Shown one piece after another: positions 49,056 to 59,602 of a stretch of DNA of 64,000 nt. The stretch's first letter is position 1; the number at the start of each line of letters is the position of its first letter. The DNA lies in contig JTDE01001364.1 of NCBI GenBank assembly GCA_014338405.1, positions 73,257 through 137,256 of the forward strand, read 5' to 3'. Source of the stretch: Paragonimus skrjabini miyazakii. Lineage: Eukaryota; Platyhelminthes; Trematoda; Plagiorchiida; Troglotrematidae. The translations under genes and the position numbers were made by a program. The notes beneath the pieces are model-generated. The model ran no database searches. It saw nothing but the letters and a program-made list of their open reading frames with translations, and had not been told where the DNA came from.

Positions 49056-50962
49056 GTGAGTTTGATAGAACATATGTATGACACAAAATCATTTTCGTTT
49101 ATCACAACAAAACATCATATCGATCTTTTATTTAGGTAATATTTTACCGTCATAAAATAGGATTAGACGAATTCAGACGCGTTTTTTAGTCACCGTCCCT
49201 CTGACTATCTGATCAAAGGTAAATTAGTTTGGACGCTTATGTGCATGGATTGAACATCACTTACAACTAATTACAACTACCATATTTCTATGGGCTCTTC
49301 AGTCTGCTCGTTTCAAACGGGTTTGCGATAAACGGGGTTGACTCATGAAGGTGTTTTCGGAGTTCTGGTCACGACCCTAGAAAGGATATGCACTAGTAGC
49401 TAGCTCCAGCAAGCGTTAAACTCCAGTACAGAGTTTCTGCTCTGAAAAGACTGGGTAAAGCGTTTGCAGAAATGAAACAACTGCGGTTAGTTATGAGTTA
49501 CCTTCATTTTGTGTAAAACAAATCCTTCATCACTCACCAGTAAACAAATGTACTTGTCCAGCTTTTGCGCCTCTCTGATTACTATTGCTTTTGCGATTTT
49601 GCATAGTAGTGTAGGAAGTAAAGTGTTATGCAAAATTTCGTTCCGAGTGGAATAGCTTTAAGGTGGAATCAGTCTGAGTGCTTTGAGTCAGTGGATATTG
49701 ATTTGTGTGTGTGTGTGTGCAGTGGTAGTTAAATTTCTTTATCATTTTTCCCTCATAATAAATTTGACGAGCAAAATGACGCTGAAAATGAATGATATAA
49801 GGACTTTACGATTATTTACACAAACCTACTACAGATTATTCTAAATGGAGAAAAATGTAACCCATTTAAGACTGCTGTTGAAATGTTGAATCGCATAGTT
49901 ATGGAGTCTAAATTCAGTTTCCCTTATCGTCCACACTTATTAAATAAGTTTCTTAGAGGACATTTAACCTACCAAAATTGCCTCGTACATATTTTCCATT
50001 TCATCGTTTATCACATATATGAGTCTTGTTTTAATGAACCGAAAAGCGCGCCCATCGTTAATTGTCGATTTACTTTAGTTTCATGTTTCTCCACTGCAGT
50101 AATCCAATTGATATATTCAATTGTTCAGGAGTGACTTTAAGATTTGTACTGAAAACTGGATGTGCAACGTCTGTCTATTTCTTTTATTTGAGTTATTGTG
50201 TATGATCTGTTATATCCACCTTTTATGCGAATAGCCAACTCAGGCGTCCATATTGTGCAGTAGCCGCATAATTGCTCAGATGTAAGCCGACTTTCTCTGT
50301 GCAAGAAAATGTTTGAAACTGCAGTTAAGCTTGTGAAAAGTTATTTGAAGAACCATTGCTTCAAGAAACTGGTTGGTGATTTGTTGTAAACTTTACTGTA
50401 ACATGATATTGAGACACGTATATCATGGCGGAGGTTTGAACCGTTTAACACAACCCGAGATGTTGTTTGATCACTAGGCAGATGTGAATCTGTTTTGCTG
50501 CATCCGCTCACATATGATGGGTATTGGGATTACTATAGAGAATTATTGGTTACAGCTTAAGCAGTCTTATTCAAAAAGTTTAAACATCACTGCTAGTTGG
50601 TTGTAGTTAACGCAGTTAGATAAACCCTATGGCTAGATCAATCGCAAGAAAATAAACAGATACGAATGTTTCTCTAGTTATAGCACATAAACCGAAGTAG
50701 TCATCTACTCAAACTTTCTAATGTAGCTCTTGTGTTTTAGATCAGGCCTGCCAACCGACATAGCGTTAACCACACTTTGAATATGATTGAATCATCGCAC
50801 ATGCATGTCGTTTTGTTTTAAATTTGTTCACAATGTCTGATCAAATTAAGATGTTTATTTTGAAGCCGATACACCTGACCTAAAATGTGAATTTTACGGT
50901 AGGAATAGCCGGCATGTCTTAAAAATATTTCTTGTTAAATCTGTCATTTCATTTCAAAAAAG
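49056..50962 (+). other. Gene B intron 1
   Basis: GTGAGT to a pyrimidine-rich acceptor ending AAAAAAG at 50,962. It contains a (TG)n tract at 49,704-49,719 and an 83-residue frame at 49,883-50,134 that has no phase-1 donor and is not accepted as an exon. Confidence 0.5.
49704..49719. repeat. (TG)n microsatellite
   Basis: Eight consecutive TG units inside gene B intron 1. Confidence 0.95.
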
Positions 50963-51226
50963 TTGAGTTCACAGTCGTGCCCCGAATCAATGCCCTGTAC
51001 ACTCGATGGTATCATACCCCTGTGGAGACCCACCCAGTTCGACTCTATCGTATTCATCTAGCGCATGGTAATTGGTCAACTATTATAAGCCTGCCGAACG
51101 TTACAAAAAATTTCACTTTGATTAACCTGAAGCCTTGCAGGTTCTACCAGGTCCGTCTGATGGCTACTGAGTTAAATGGCCGAACCAGTGTAATTGGACA
51201 TGCCTATCAATCCCCACTATTAGAAG
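50963..51226 (+). CDS. Gene B exon 2, FN3 domain 1
   Basis: A 264-base exon, phase 1 at both ends, holding one fibronectin type III domain. It begins EFTVVPRINALYTRWYHTP, which is strand A, strand B and the conserved Trp followed by Pro. Strand C is RLYRIHLAHG. LINLKPCRFYQVRLMAT is the E-F region, where classical FN3 has LxPxTxYxVxVxA; here the Tyr corner is FYQV after a Cys. The donor is GTAAGA after GAAG. N-glycosylation sequons NWS, NVT and NFT support an extracellular location. The acceptor at 50,961-50,962 was chosen; a second one at 50,973-50,974 is also phase 1 and would shorten the start by four residues. The partner bound by the domain cannot be told from the sequence. Confidence 0.75.
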
Positions 51227-51904
51227 GTAAGATTATATTTTGTTTTGGTCCTGGTTGTCTGTATAACAGTGTATTACGTTTGAACTGAGATGACGCAACA
51301 ATTTTGAGTACAGCGAATGAACTGGATTAACTTCGACTAATCTAACCAACTCTCAACAAACCATGTGATTATTTACTTTATCAGTTCATCATAAGCAATG
51401 TTACCCAGATGCAAAAACAAGATGATTGTTTACGACCAGAAAAGGACTGTTTATTTTGTTGCTACTCAAAGCGGTCTATTTAGCTGATAACCGAATGACG
51501 CAGAGCATGGTTTTGGAGCAGAATCTCTTAATCAGTGGCCATAATTACTGTCCATTCGAGTCATGGTGCTACCTCCAGGCAACTATCTGGGGCGACCTAC
51601 ACACTACTCGAACATTCAATAATTTCATTACAACACTCAAATAAATCTCTATAGGTAAAGCGCTGTCGACTAAATTGCACCCTCCTGTGTTACGTTTACA
51701 CAGGGTGCTCATGGGGATCCAAACCAACAGACATATCATTGACATTAACATGACATTGACGGATCATCCAGCTAGCCTTGTTTAAGAGTTGACTAAATTA
51801 GATTGCTTTCTCACTGTTGCACGATGTAATGGCAGCAGGTTCTTTAGAATTCGGACGAGTAGCCTCACATAGACATACCTCACAGTAAAACTATGGAGGC
51901 CTCA

Positions 51905-51980
51905 AAAGGTCACGGATAACTTTGCTACCGGAAGTCGCACATACTTCACTTTTGCGCCCAACACACTGAGCTACTAACAA
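51905..51980 (-). repeat. tRNA-derived SINE relic
   Basis: The complement of the plus strand gives an A box close to that of ordinary tRNAs (GTAGCTCAG). The B box is decayed. It differs from the main SINE family of this window in its A box. Confidence 0.4.
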
Positions 51981-53180
51981 GTTTAGCCTTAACATGTTAA
52001 TGAAGACTGGTGGTACAATGTCCACAACCAATTCATAAGGCTACTGACTGGATACATGTTAATTTCATGTTCCAAGCGATAAGCGTACGATGTAGAAGTT
52101 ACTTGTTTGTGGGGAAGACCATCACGTGATATAAGCACATGTCTGCCCGAAAGACTACATCCATCTGAATCTGAATAGATCGGTGGTGCAGAGGTGACTG
52201 AACAACTAACTTAGCCTCAGACGGAAACAGTGAACAAATGTATGTTACTTCAAATTTCGACGTACCGGATAAGTCGAGGTTTAACTAGTCTGTGATTGCG
52301 TTCCTACACTTGAGAGACTGTTAAATAACTTTGGGTTAAAAAACATGGCGATAATCTTCTACAGATAAATCCACGTACTAACTGCCTCACTTGTGAAGAA
52401 GAAAAACCAATCTGTTGCCAAGCTTTTCGGATAGACTCGAAATCATCAGGCAGTACTGTAAAGCTGAAGATTACAATTGTACTGAAATTCTTTGCAAGAA
52501 CCGTATAAGAGACCTAACTAGCCTGTTCTCCTCTGTATTAACGGAAAAAACAATTTGTTTACTTCAATCAATCACAAGTATACTTTGCGTCGCTTACCGT
52601 TAATGGTATCACATACTTTATGCACACAGAAGTAAGAATGTATAATTTAGAAACGAGAAACAATTCATTAAACAGAACGTTGAAAGTTAAAGAATGGTAT
52701 CAGTACAATAAAGTGCTCCACGAACATTTTCAAACCGTCTTCATTGAATCACTATGAAAAAATGGGTGCCCATTAAAGATCGACTAGTATGACGTCGATT
52801 AGATATCGATATAACTGGGTATCGTTCTGCTTACGATAGCAATTATGTTTTCGAAACACTCATAATATTTCACTCGGGTCCATGATCGTTGATTTGATTT
52901 TCATGTAACTGAAGGGTAACTGTCATCCAGTACGTACATTTCCGTTGATTGTTGATGCTGTTAACGACAAAAGTGTCTGCGGGAAATAGTGCGTAAACCT
53001 AACCAGCCTTGCGTGGTAAAACTCGATTTTTGAATAACAGTACAAAGCTACGCGGTTTTATGGTGAGCAAACCGACCGCTAACCAACGGCAAGAGCTCCA
53101 GCTCCATGTTGAGATACTTCAGTTGGACCGGTCTAGGATGACATAGTTTGATTATATCTGTTTGAACAGGGCTTTCAGGT

Positions 53181-53250
53181 TAGTGGATTAATGGTTAGCA
53201 TGTTAAGCTTGCAAGCATTAGTGATGGAGGCCAGTTCCTGACCCGGGCAA
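53181..53250 (+). repeat. tRNA-derived SINE relic
   Basis: tRNA-like spacing between an A-box-like TAATGGTTAGCATG and a B-box-like GCCAGTTCCTGACC. No SINE body is recognisable. Confidence 0.35.
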
Positions 53251-54786
53251 TAGTATTCTCCAAATATGTCCAACAAGAAAAACTCAAGTCTAGAGATTCA
53301 TGTTATACATGATGGGTGAAAAATTGTATGCAATCTCTAAAGGTGGGATTAAATATGAACCAACTTTGGTTTATGATGAGCAAAGTTCACAAGCAGTTAT
53401 AAGAAACTCGCGGTAAAGCAACATTAACTTACTTGCCCGCGAAAAAAATCCACATGGAATTTCCCGCATGACTTTCCCATGTTTTGCAACAAGCTATATC
53501 CGTTATGTTAACTTGTTTCTGGCAATAAGTCCAGACTAAAATGCCTTAGTTATTAACTTGGTATGAATACAGCCTGCGCAAACAGAATCTGAGAGAACAT
53601 GTACCGTGCTGGAAGATAAAATGTAGTGCACTCTGATGAATCAGTAAACCATCAACATAACTTCCGCAGCTGAGCATAAAACGTTTTCGGCACTTTCGCA
53701 TCACTCACTCTTTGTTTATCGTCACTTAGTCAACAACTGCTTTGTTTCACTACAAGCAAGCTATATGCAAGTAAACGTTTGTGATGCAGTCATTAGGCTT
53801 ACACTTAATCCAAAAAGTTAAAAGAACCTAACATAAACCGCTTTGTAATTAACAGCTCACCAACTAAGGGGAAAACCTCAAATATAAGATGGAAAATATC
53901 GTGCTGTCTTGTCCAACAACAACTGGAGCTCTTATATGAAGGAAGAAAAGCATATAGACTTCAATTTCATTTTCTTCCCTCGCCAGGCGTAACTGAATGG
54001 TTGCAGCCGCTGTAATAGGAAGTATTTAGGAACTTCAAAATGATACCTACTGTTCCATCAGTCAGCACCACTTACTGAGAAATTTCTTGCTAAATGCATT
54101 GACATCGTTGAGTTACAGTGCTTGATAGATCTGGGTGCGAATGCTTCGAAAACGTTTACCGTGAAATGTTTTAGATCTCCCGTCTGCTCTGGTGTAATTC
54201 GTTAATATGACGATTATATAATGTTGCGTGGACCACTCCGGGATTTACTATGGAAATTAGACAGGGATTTATTCACTATCGGCGAATGTGTTTATCTGTT
54301 GACAAGTTGATTACAAAATTGATATCACTCATTAGGTCTCTGCAATAATTACTTATTAATGGATAGTATAAAAAATGTAGGAAGGCTAACTCAAGCCATT
54401 CGTGAAAAACCGCATGCTCTTAAATGTCATGTGGCCTAAAAGAGATCCATTTTTCATTTCATTCCATTTAAGTAAATCACACCATCTATAATTCGCGTGA
54501 TCACATATTTCAAATATTGCATGCTACAATTTTTTGTTCACTTTGACGTCACACTAACTTGGGACCACAGCCAGTGATGTCAGGATGTACTTACTTTTAT
54601 GATGGCCGCCTAATAATACTGTCCCACTTGCTGACATCCGTTATCCGTAACAGAGTAGTGTGCTATTACCATTGATAGGTTCCACTGGCGGATGTTGTCC
54701 GCAAAGTAGAAATGCCATAAGAGAAATTCATAGTGTGATATTGATTACTGTGCTTGTCACATTTCTGGTGTGTCCCACGTTTACAG

Positions 54787-55071
54787 AAATCTCCGTCATT
54801 CGAAAATTTACCGTGATCAACTTGTCAACCGGCAGCCATCAAATGATATATTGGAAGCGGCCTGCACACAGCCCGATCGAGTGTCAATTTTACTATACCA
54901 TGAGAGTTCTAGGCAGAAATGGGCTACTTAGAAATTTGCTCTACAATTCAGAGGGGCCTCATTTACTTAATGAACTGCAGCGGAATACTCATTATACTTA
55001 CTCGATTGTAACACACTTGGGGTCCCGTAATGGATCACGCATCTTCTGTTACGCCAAACAAATGAATTCTG
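54787..55071 (+). CDS. Gene B exon 3, FN3-like domain 2
   Basis: A 285-base exon, phase 1 at both ends, from acceptor TTTACAG (ends 54,786) to donor GTGAGT (55,072). It begins ISVIRKFTVINLSTG, then HQMIYWKRPAHSP with the Trp and Pro of FN3 strand B/C, QFYYTMRVLGRNG as strand C, and LLNELQRNTHYTYSIVTHL as the E-F region, where the L-x-x-x-T-x-Y pattern is close to classical FN3. A Cys sits near the end (RIFCYAK). It has sequons NLS and NGS. The codon formed at the junction with exon 2 is Glu. The domain is the most diverged of the three, but the exon limits and phases match the others. Confidence 0.7.
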
Positions 55072-56329
55072 GTGAGTTTGCAGTGCCACTTTAATATAAA
55101 AGTATGGTTAGGTTGGGAGTACGAATAAGCTATTCAGTAACGTACGCATTAGGACGTACCGACCTGTTGGCGATACATACTGTAAATAATTTACAATCCA
55201 TTAGAGAAATGACAGTTCGTTAGTCATGATGCACTGAAGTGAAGGAAACCACTGGAAGGTCGGACTTGTTTAACGGTCACCTAATAGGGATCTTATTAAA
55301 AAATCTCCCTTTTCAGATTTGGAATTTAAAAAATCACGAGGGAATTGTGTGTTTGGATGACAGAGAAGCACCATGAATGTTTCTGCATAGTGATCCCACC
55401 GAAGATAATTTGGACAAATAGGCTGCACTAGATTACATAAGAACTCAAGGAAGACGATGTAACTCACTGATCGGTTTGATATTACAACCCATGAATGGAC
55501 CGCAGTTGAACGTATCACTTATTCCGGTAACTATGCTCATTTACTTTAGATCATGGATTTTCATCCTACTTTGGCAAAACCGCAACTTCCCGGACAGTAG
55601 AACTAATGATACAGTATACTATGATTACCACACCTTATAAGTTACTCGCAACACACCGTTATTGAATGGATTATTGAATCTACAAAAGCTTACAGTTTAC
55701 TTCAATAGGTGACTTTTTCGGAATTCATGAAGGTTATCACTGGTTTCTCTTTCTTGCCAGTTGCTAATATGTTATTAAATGGAATCCTAACCCTCATTTG
55801 TTTACCACTTTTCACCTTAATATACCTTTGACCTAACCTTATTCAACCAAATGTCTCATAGAATGTGACTTGTTGACCAAGAAATACTAGGCATTTCCAG
55901 TATCGAGTAGTGTGTTAGAGGATACCATGTCTTCGAATGTCGTGTCAATAGTTACACTTAAATGACCGAGGCATTAGGGAATAATGAGGGGTAGCAAGTT
56001 AATATGTGGCAGGGGTTGAAACCACGGGAGACTCGCCATATATCTACAAGTGAACTAAACGTTTGCACTAATCCTCACCCGGAACGAAAAATATAACGAG
56101 GATAGTTTCGCTGTTGAATGAAGCAAATTAATGGCCATGGATGAGCAAGACCGCGTCCAGATTGAACAATGCAAATAAACCACTGCATTCACCCAATTTA
56201 ATACTGACCGCTCGCCTCCGATTTTGGTCATATGATACAAATCCAACTGTTTTCCATATGTTGTTGACTTTAAATCAACAACTTTCATTTAATAATAAAG
56301 AATGGTTTTATCCCATCTTTACTGTGTAG
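55072..56329 (+). other. Gene B intron 3
   Basis: GTGAGT to TTTACTGTGTAG. Near 55,990-56,020 a fragment with GGTTGAAACC may be another tRNA-derived relic. Minus-strand frames at 55,270-55,518 and 56,055-56,288 have no domain. Confidence 0.5.
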
Positions 56330-56608
56330 GTGAACCATCCCCAGTTCCGTACAATTTTCGTGTAGAGCCACTAATAGAAGGATTGAAATTTAGTTGGAAT
56401 TTATCGGTCGGATCGGTAACCGAGGAGGTGGATCATTATGTACTTGATCTGAATGGGAAACGACATCTTATCCCAAACGATGGCTCAACTGATTATTCAG
56501 TGGATCACTTGGAATCTTGTTATTTTTACACTCTGTACTTGTACAGTGTGACAATCAAAGGACACATATCTCCACGTTCTTTTACTTGTGGAACAACTTT
56601 GTCTACAG
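56330..56608 (+). CDS. Gene B exon 4, FN3 domain 3
   Basis: A 279-base exon, phase 1 at both ends; acceptor CTGTGTAG (ends 56,329), donor ACAG/GTAAGT (56,609). The codon at the junction with exon 3 is Gly. The clearest FN3 domain of the window: PSPVPYNFRVEPLIEG (linker and strand A), LKFSWNLS (strand B with Trp), DHYVLDLNG (strand C), YSVDHLESCYFYTLYLYSV (strands E-F) and FTCGTTLST (strand G). The Cys after HLES and the Cys in FTC may form a disulphide inside the domain, which would be unusual for FN3. One sequon (NLS). The order Pro-rich linker, then strand A, repeats at the start of the next exon. Confidence 0.78.
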
Positions 56609-56678
56609 GTAAGTATCCAATTTTTTGACCTATCAACATAACAAATCTAAAGTGAGCCAGTAGCATTTGTAACTACAG

Positions 56679-56875
56679 GCATGCCCGCTCAATTTCATCA
56701 CACGCAAAACTTGGGAACCTTGATGATTTTTACAAATATTTCATTAAACATTTCCAAGAATAATTACTGTTTCATGTGTGAGCACAATCAAAATGTCGAA
56801 TCAAAAGTGATATATGTGGACTTCCTAAAACAAAGCCAGGGATTACAAATAAAATTTAGCAATCTTTCCAACTAA
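56679..56875 (+). CDS. Gene B exon 5, truncated FN3-like C-terminus
   Basis: Follows exon 4 across a 70-base intron (GTAAGT to AACTACAG), phase 1 on entry with a junction Gly. It reads MPAQFHHTQNLGTLMIFTN, like the linker and strands A-B of another FN3 domain but without the Trp. NYCFMCEHN could be strand C, and LQIKFSNLSN ends where strand E leads to the L-x-x-C corner of the other domains. A TAA at 56,873-56,875 then stops it, so the second half of the domain is missing. Sequons NIS (twice) and NLS. No membrane helix or GPI-type tail follows, so the product would be secreted, about 364 residues in all. It may be a real short C-terminus, an alternative 3' end, or a broken exon; the join is supported by phase and the small intron only. 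Confidence 0.45.
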
Positions 56876-56952
56876 ACTGAGTGTGATATTTAGTCGACTT
56901 CATTCCTTGACTAACATCACCTACCGCTTCACAATAGTTTGTATGAAATGAA

Positions 56953-57019
56953 AATAAAACAGATTTCAAAAGAGTAAATAAACCTGGACAAATCTTTGCA
57001 ATTTGATTTCAGCAATAAA
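56953..57019 (+). terminator. Poly(A) signal cluster of gene B
   Basis: AATAAA at 56,953-56,958, 56,977-56,982 and 57,014-57,019, 80-140 bases after the stop in exon 5. Another AATAAA (56,848-56,853) lies inside the exon. Four in 170 bases is more than AT content alone would give and supports a 3' end here. Confidence 0.5.
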
Positions 57020-59370
57020 GTGTTTGTAGGGTAAACAAATATTCGGTTACTTTTGCTAAGCCACCTGCTTAAACACCAAAACTCCATGTGCATATCCAAT
57101 GAATTTTTGGCACAAAATACGAGGAAATATTCTGCATGTTTATCAACTGCTCAATTTCCCAATTTGAAAAAAACAACAGTACAAATAGAACGGGCATGTT
57201 TTTGACAAAATGACTGGAAACTGCTGCATCCATGTTTGATCATGAGGATATCCGTTTTCTTTATCCTAGATAGACAAACCGTGAACGTCCTAGCATATGA
57301 AGCGCTTAGTGAAACGAAATATTGATATGCACCATGAAGAAGCAAATTTCGCTTCTTTAACTATAGAGTAATCCCCACTTTCTTGACAGAGAGTTTATTT
57401 CGAGTATTGAACGACTGTTAAAAAGCAATACTTGGCACTTGCTAATATTTCGACCCAAATTGCTTTGTGCCAAATATTTTGATATACTGAGGTGTTCATC
57501 ACATAGCATGTACTGATTTTTTATCAATCAGCAGCAATTTGCAAAATAGTCCACAATTAACCATACTACTAATAGGACTAAAGACAATCGACCAAATACT
57601 GACAACTGTAAAGATAAACGATTACGAAATTCTTTGGTGAATTGCTGGGCTTTTTTCAAAAAGATAAATAGTAAAGCTTTTCTAAGACCATATCATTCTT
57701 TGACAGACAATCACTGCTCAAACGCAAGATTATTTAAAATGTGATTATGTCGTAAACAATTGTTTAACACGGCGCATTACGGTTTTGTGGAAATTACACG
57801 TTTAACAAAATATTGTCATCAAATTCGACGCACGCAGACTTCAGAAAATGCAGGTGTTAATAGATTTGAAAAACTGGGAATGTCTCCCTTGAACTTGCTA
57901 AGTTCCAGCACACAGGGGACTACAATTGCACTGCCAATTTTTGTTAAATGGTTAAATTACAAGGTTACGAAGGCAATCGTATGTCACCATTAACTCAATG
58001 CAACCAAAACACTGAATAAGTACCCCACTTGTTGCCTACGCTTATAAACGATTAGAATGGACGCTGGAATAAGCAATGCGAGAAGGAAAAGATAAAATTT
58101 TGTTCAATCTGAAGAAGTAATTGTCCTCTTTCACATGTACACTTGCAAAAGCTCACAACTTGAATCACATGCTTTATTTGAGTACTTTCAGTAAGAATCC
58201 TTATATCAGAGCGATCTCTTGAATATCAGATAGATATCTGCCTTTATGATTAAAGCTAAGAAAATGCACTAATTTGAAACAACAGTTGCAACGAAAGTCG
58301 TACTGCATGAGTTTATTTTTTACATTTGGGCGATCATTATAAGCAGTTCAATTTTATGATTACAAAATGTACTGGTTAAGAGGGGAGGATGTCGAACCTA
58401 TTGAGTTGGATAATAAACTGATTTGGCGTTAGTTTACACACATCGGTTGGAATCAAAATGAAGAGTAACATTTGAGGTAGAAAATCCGGTCGTGGGTTGC
58501 AAACTAGGTCTTTTTAGGCCATGAAAATAGACCAGTAACAATTGTTTGTCGGTTTATTGGTAGTGCAATCAATCGTTAACCACGCAGTACCTTGATCACT
58601 AATGTAAGATATATAACCGGAAGAGAGATTACATAGTCGGTAGTGGCCTAATGAGTTCACGCAAAAAATGGCGACGATTTGTATAATTCATTTTTCTTTT
58701 AGGTGGAACTTGTAATAGTGCACCATAATCTGCTCTTGAGACGTTAACCGCGATGACGGCCAAACAGGTTGAATGGAGCAGACGTTGCCACCGTGTGACT
58801 GATTTGTCATTAGTTTGTAGGCAAGCCGTCGGACAAAACAGGAAGGAAGACCATCTTATAAAGATTGTCATACCTACGCAACTGCTTTGGTGTCACATAA
58901 ATTATAGACAACGCAGTATTGATTGCTTGAATTCACACAAGAATTTTATAGCTAACAGTTTAGACTTCTCTTCTTTACCGCAAACCTGATGTTTGTTCTA
59001 CTCCGTTTCTGCCATCTGAGTGTTAGCTGTTGATGGGTTTTCTGATGAGCAAGACTGCGCATTAATAACTCTTGGGTAAGCACAGCAGTTAGCAGGTAAG
59101 AATAACGATGAATTGGTCTTCCTTCCTTTGAAATGGCCGTTGACTGAGGCTGGCAGCATAACAAATTACAGTAAAGGAGTCAGTCGCACAATAAAACAGA
59201 CTTTTAAAACATATTTAGGGATATCTGCTCTGGTATATAATCTATTCGAATGTTCCCAAGGTTACAAACCATCGAATTAAATTGAAGTCTAAAGTTCACC
59301 GAACAGACCTATTTTCAATTAGTTCCCACAATTTGGTGGTAAATAAAACCAAAATATGAACAAATATTTC
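57020..59370. other. No gene recognised
   Basis: Short frames on both strands, such as 57,760-57,993 plus and 58,629-59,164 minus, without a recognisable domain. Around 58,430-58,515 a stretch with CGTGGGTTGCAAACT may be a tRNA-derived relic. Confidence 0.45.
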
Positions 59371-59602
59371 ATGTAGATTGAACACCACCCAAAACTGATC
59401 GCAGCTGTCACATTCCCATAGACTTTCCAGTCGGCGTCTTTCTTAAAGAAGCACTAGACTCGAGCCTCACTCTCATTAGAGCTCGTCAGCAGTGCATATA
59501 CTTGCCACAAACGGGACTAGAACTCCGGTCGTGCTTTCATGAGGCAATCGTGTTGGCCACTGCGCTGTTGACCTCACATTAGGCACGGCCGAAATATCAT
59601 AT
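59371..59602 (-). repeat. tRNA-derived SINE, complete copy
   Basis: Matches the copy at 21,397-21,630 over its whole length, including GATCGCAGCTGTCACATTCC, CATAGACTTTCCAGTCGGC, AAAGAAGCACTAGACTCGAG and the tRNA-related end with CCACTGCGC. The B box is partly decayed (GGGACTAGAACTCC). Roughly 15-20 percent diverged by eye. Confidence 0.82.

Larger units (their letters stand above)
51227..54786 (+). other. Gene B intron 2, with SINE relics
   Basis: About 3.6 kb. At 51,905-51,980 the minus strand reads GTAGCTCAGTGTGTTGGGCGC, a clear tRNA-type A box. At 52,180-52,240 GGTGGTGCAGAGGTGAC and at 53,181-53,250 a stretch from GTGGATTAATGGTTAGCATG to GGCCAGTTCCTGACC look like plus-strand tRNA-derived heads. 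Frames at 51,426-51,644 and 52,415-52,603 show no FN3 features. Confidence 0.5.

Noticed and set aside
49883..50134. 83-residue frame inside gene B intron 1 with a Cys pattern loosely like the FN3 E-F corner
   Set aside because: The only donor (GTAATC) is phase 0 and there is no Trp core.
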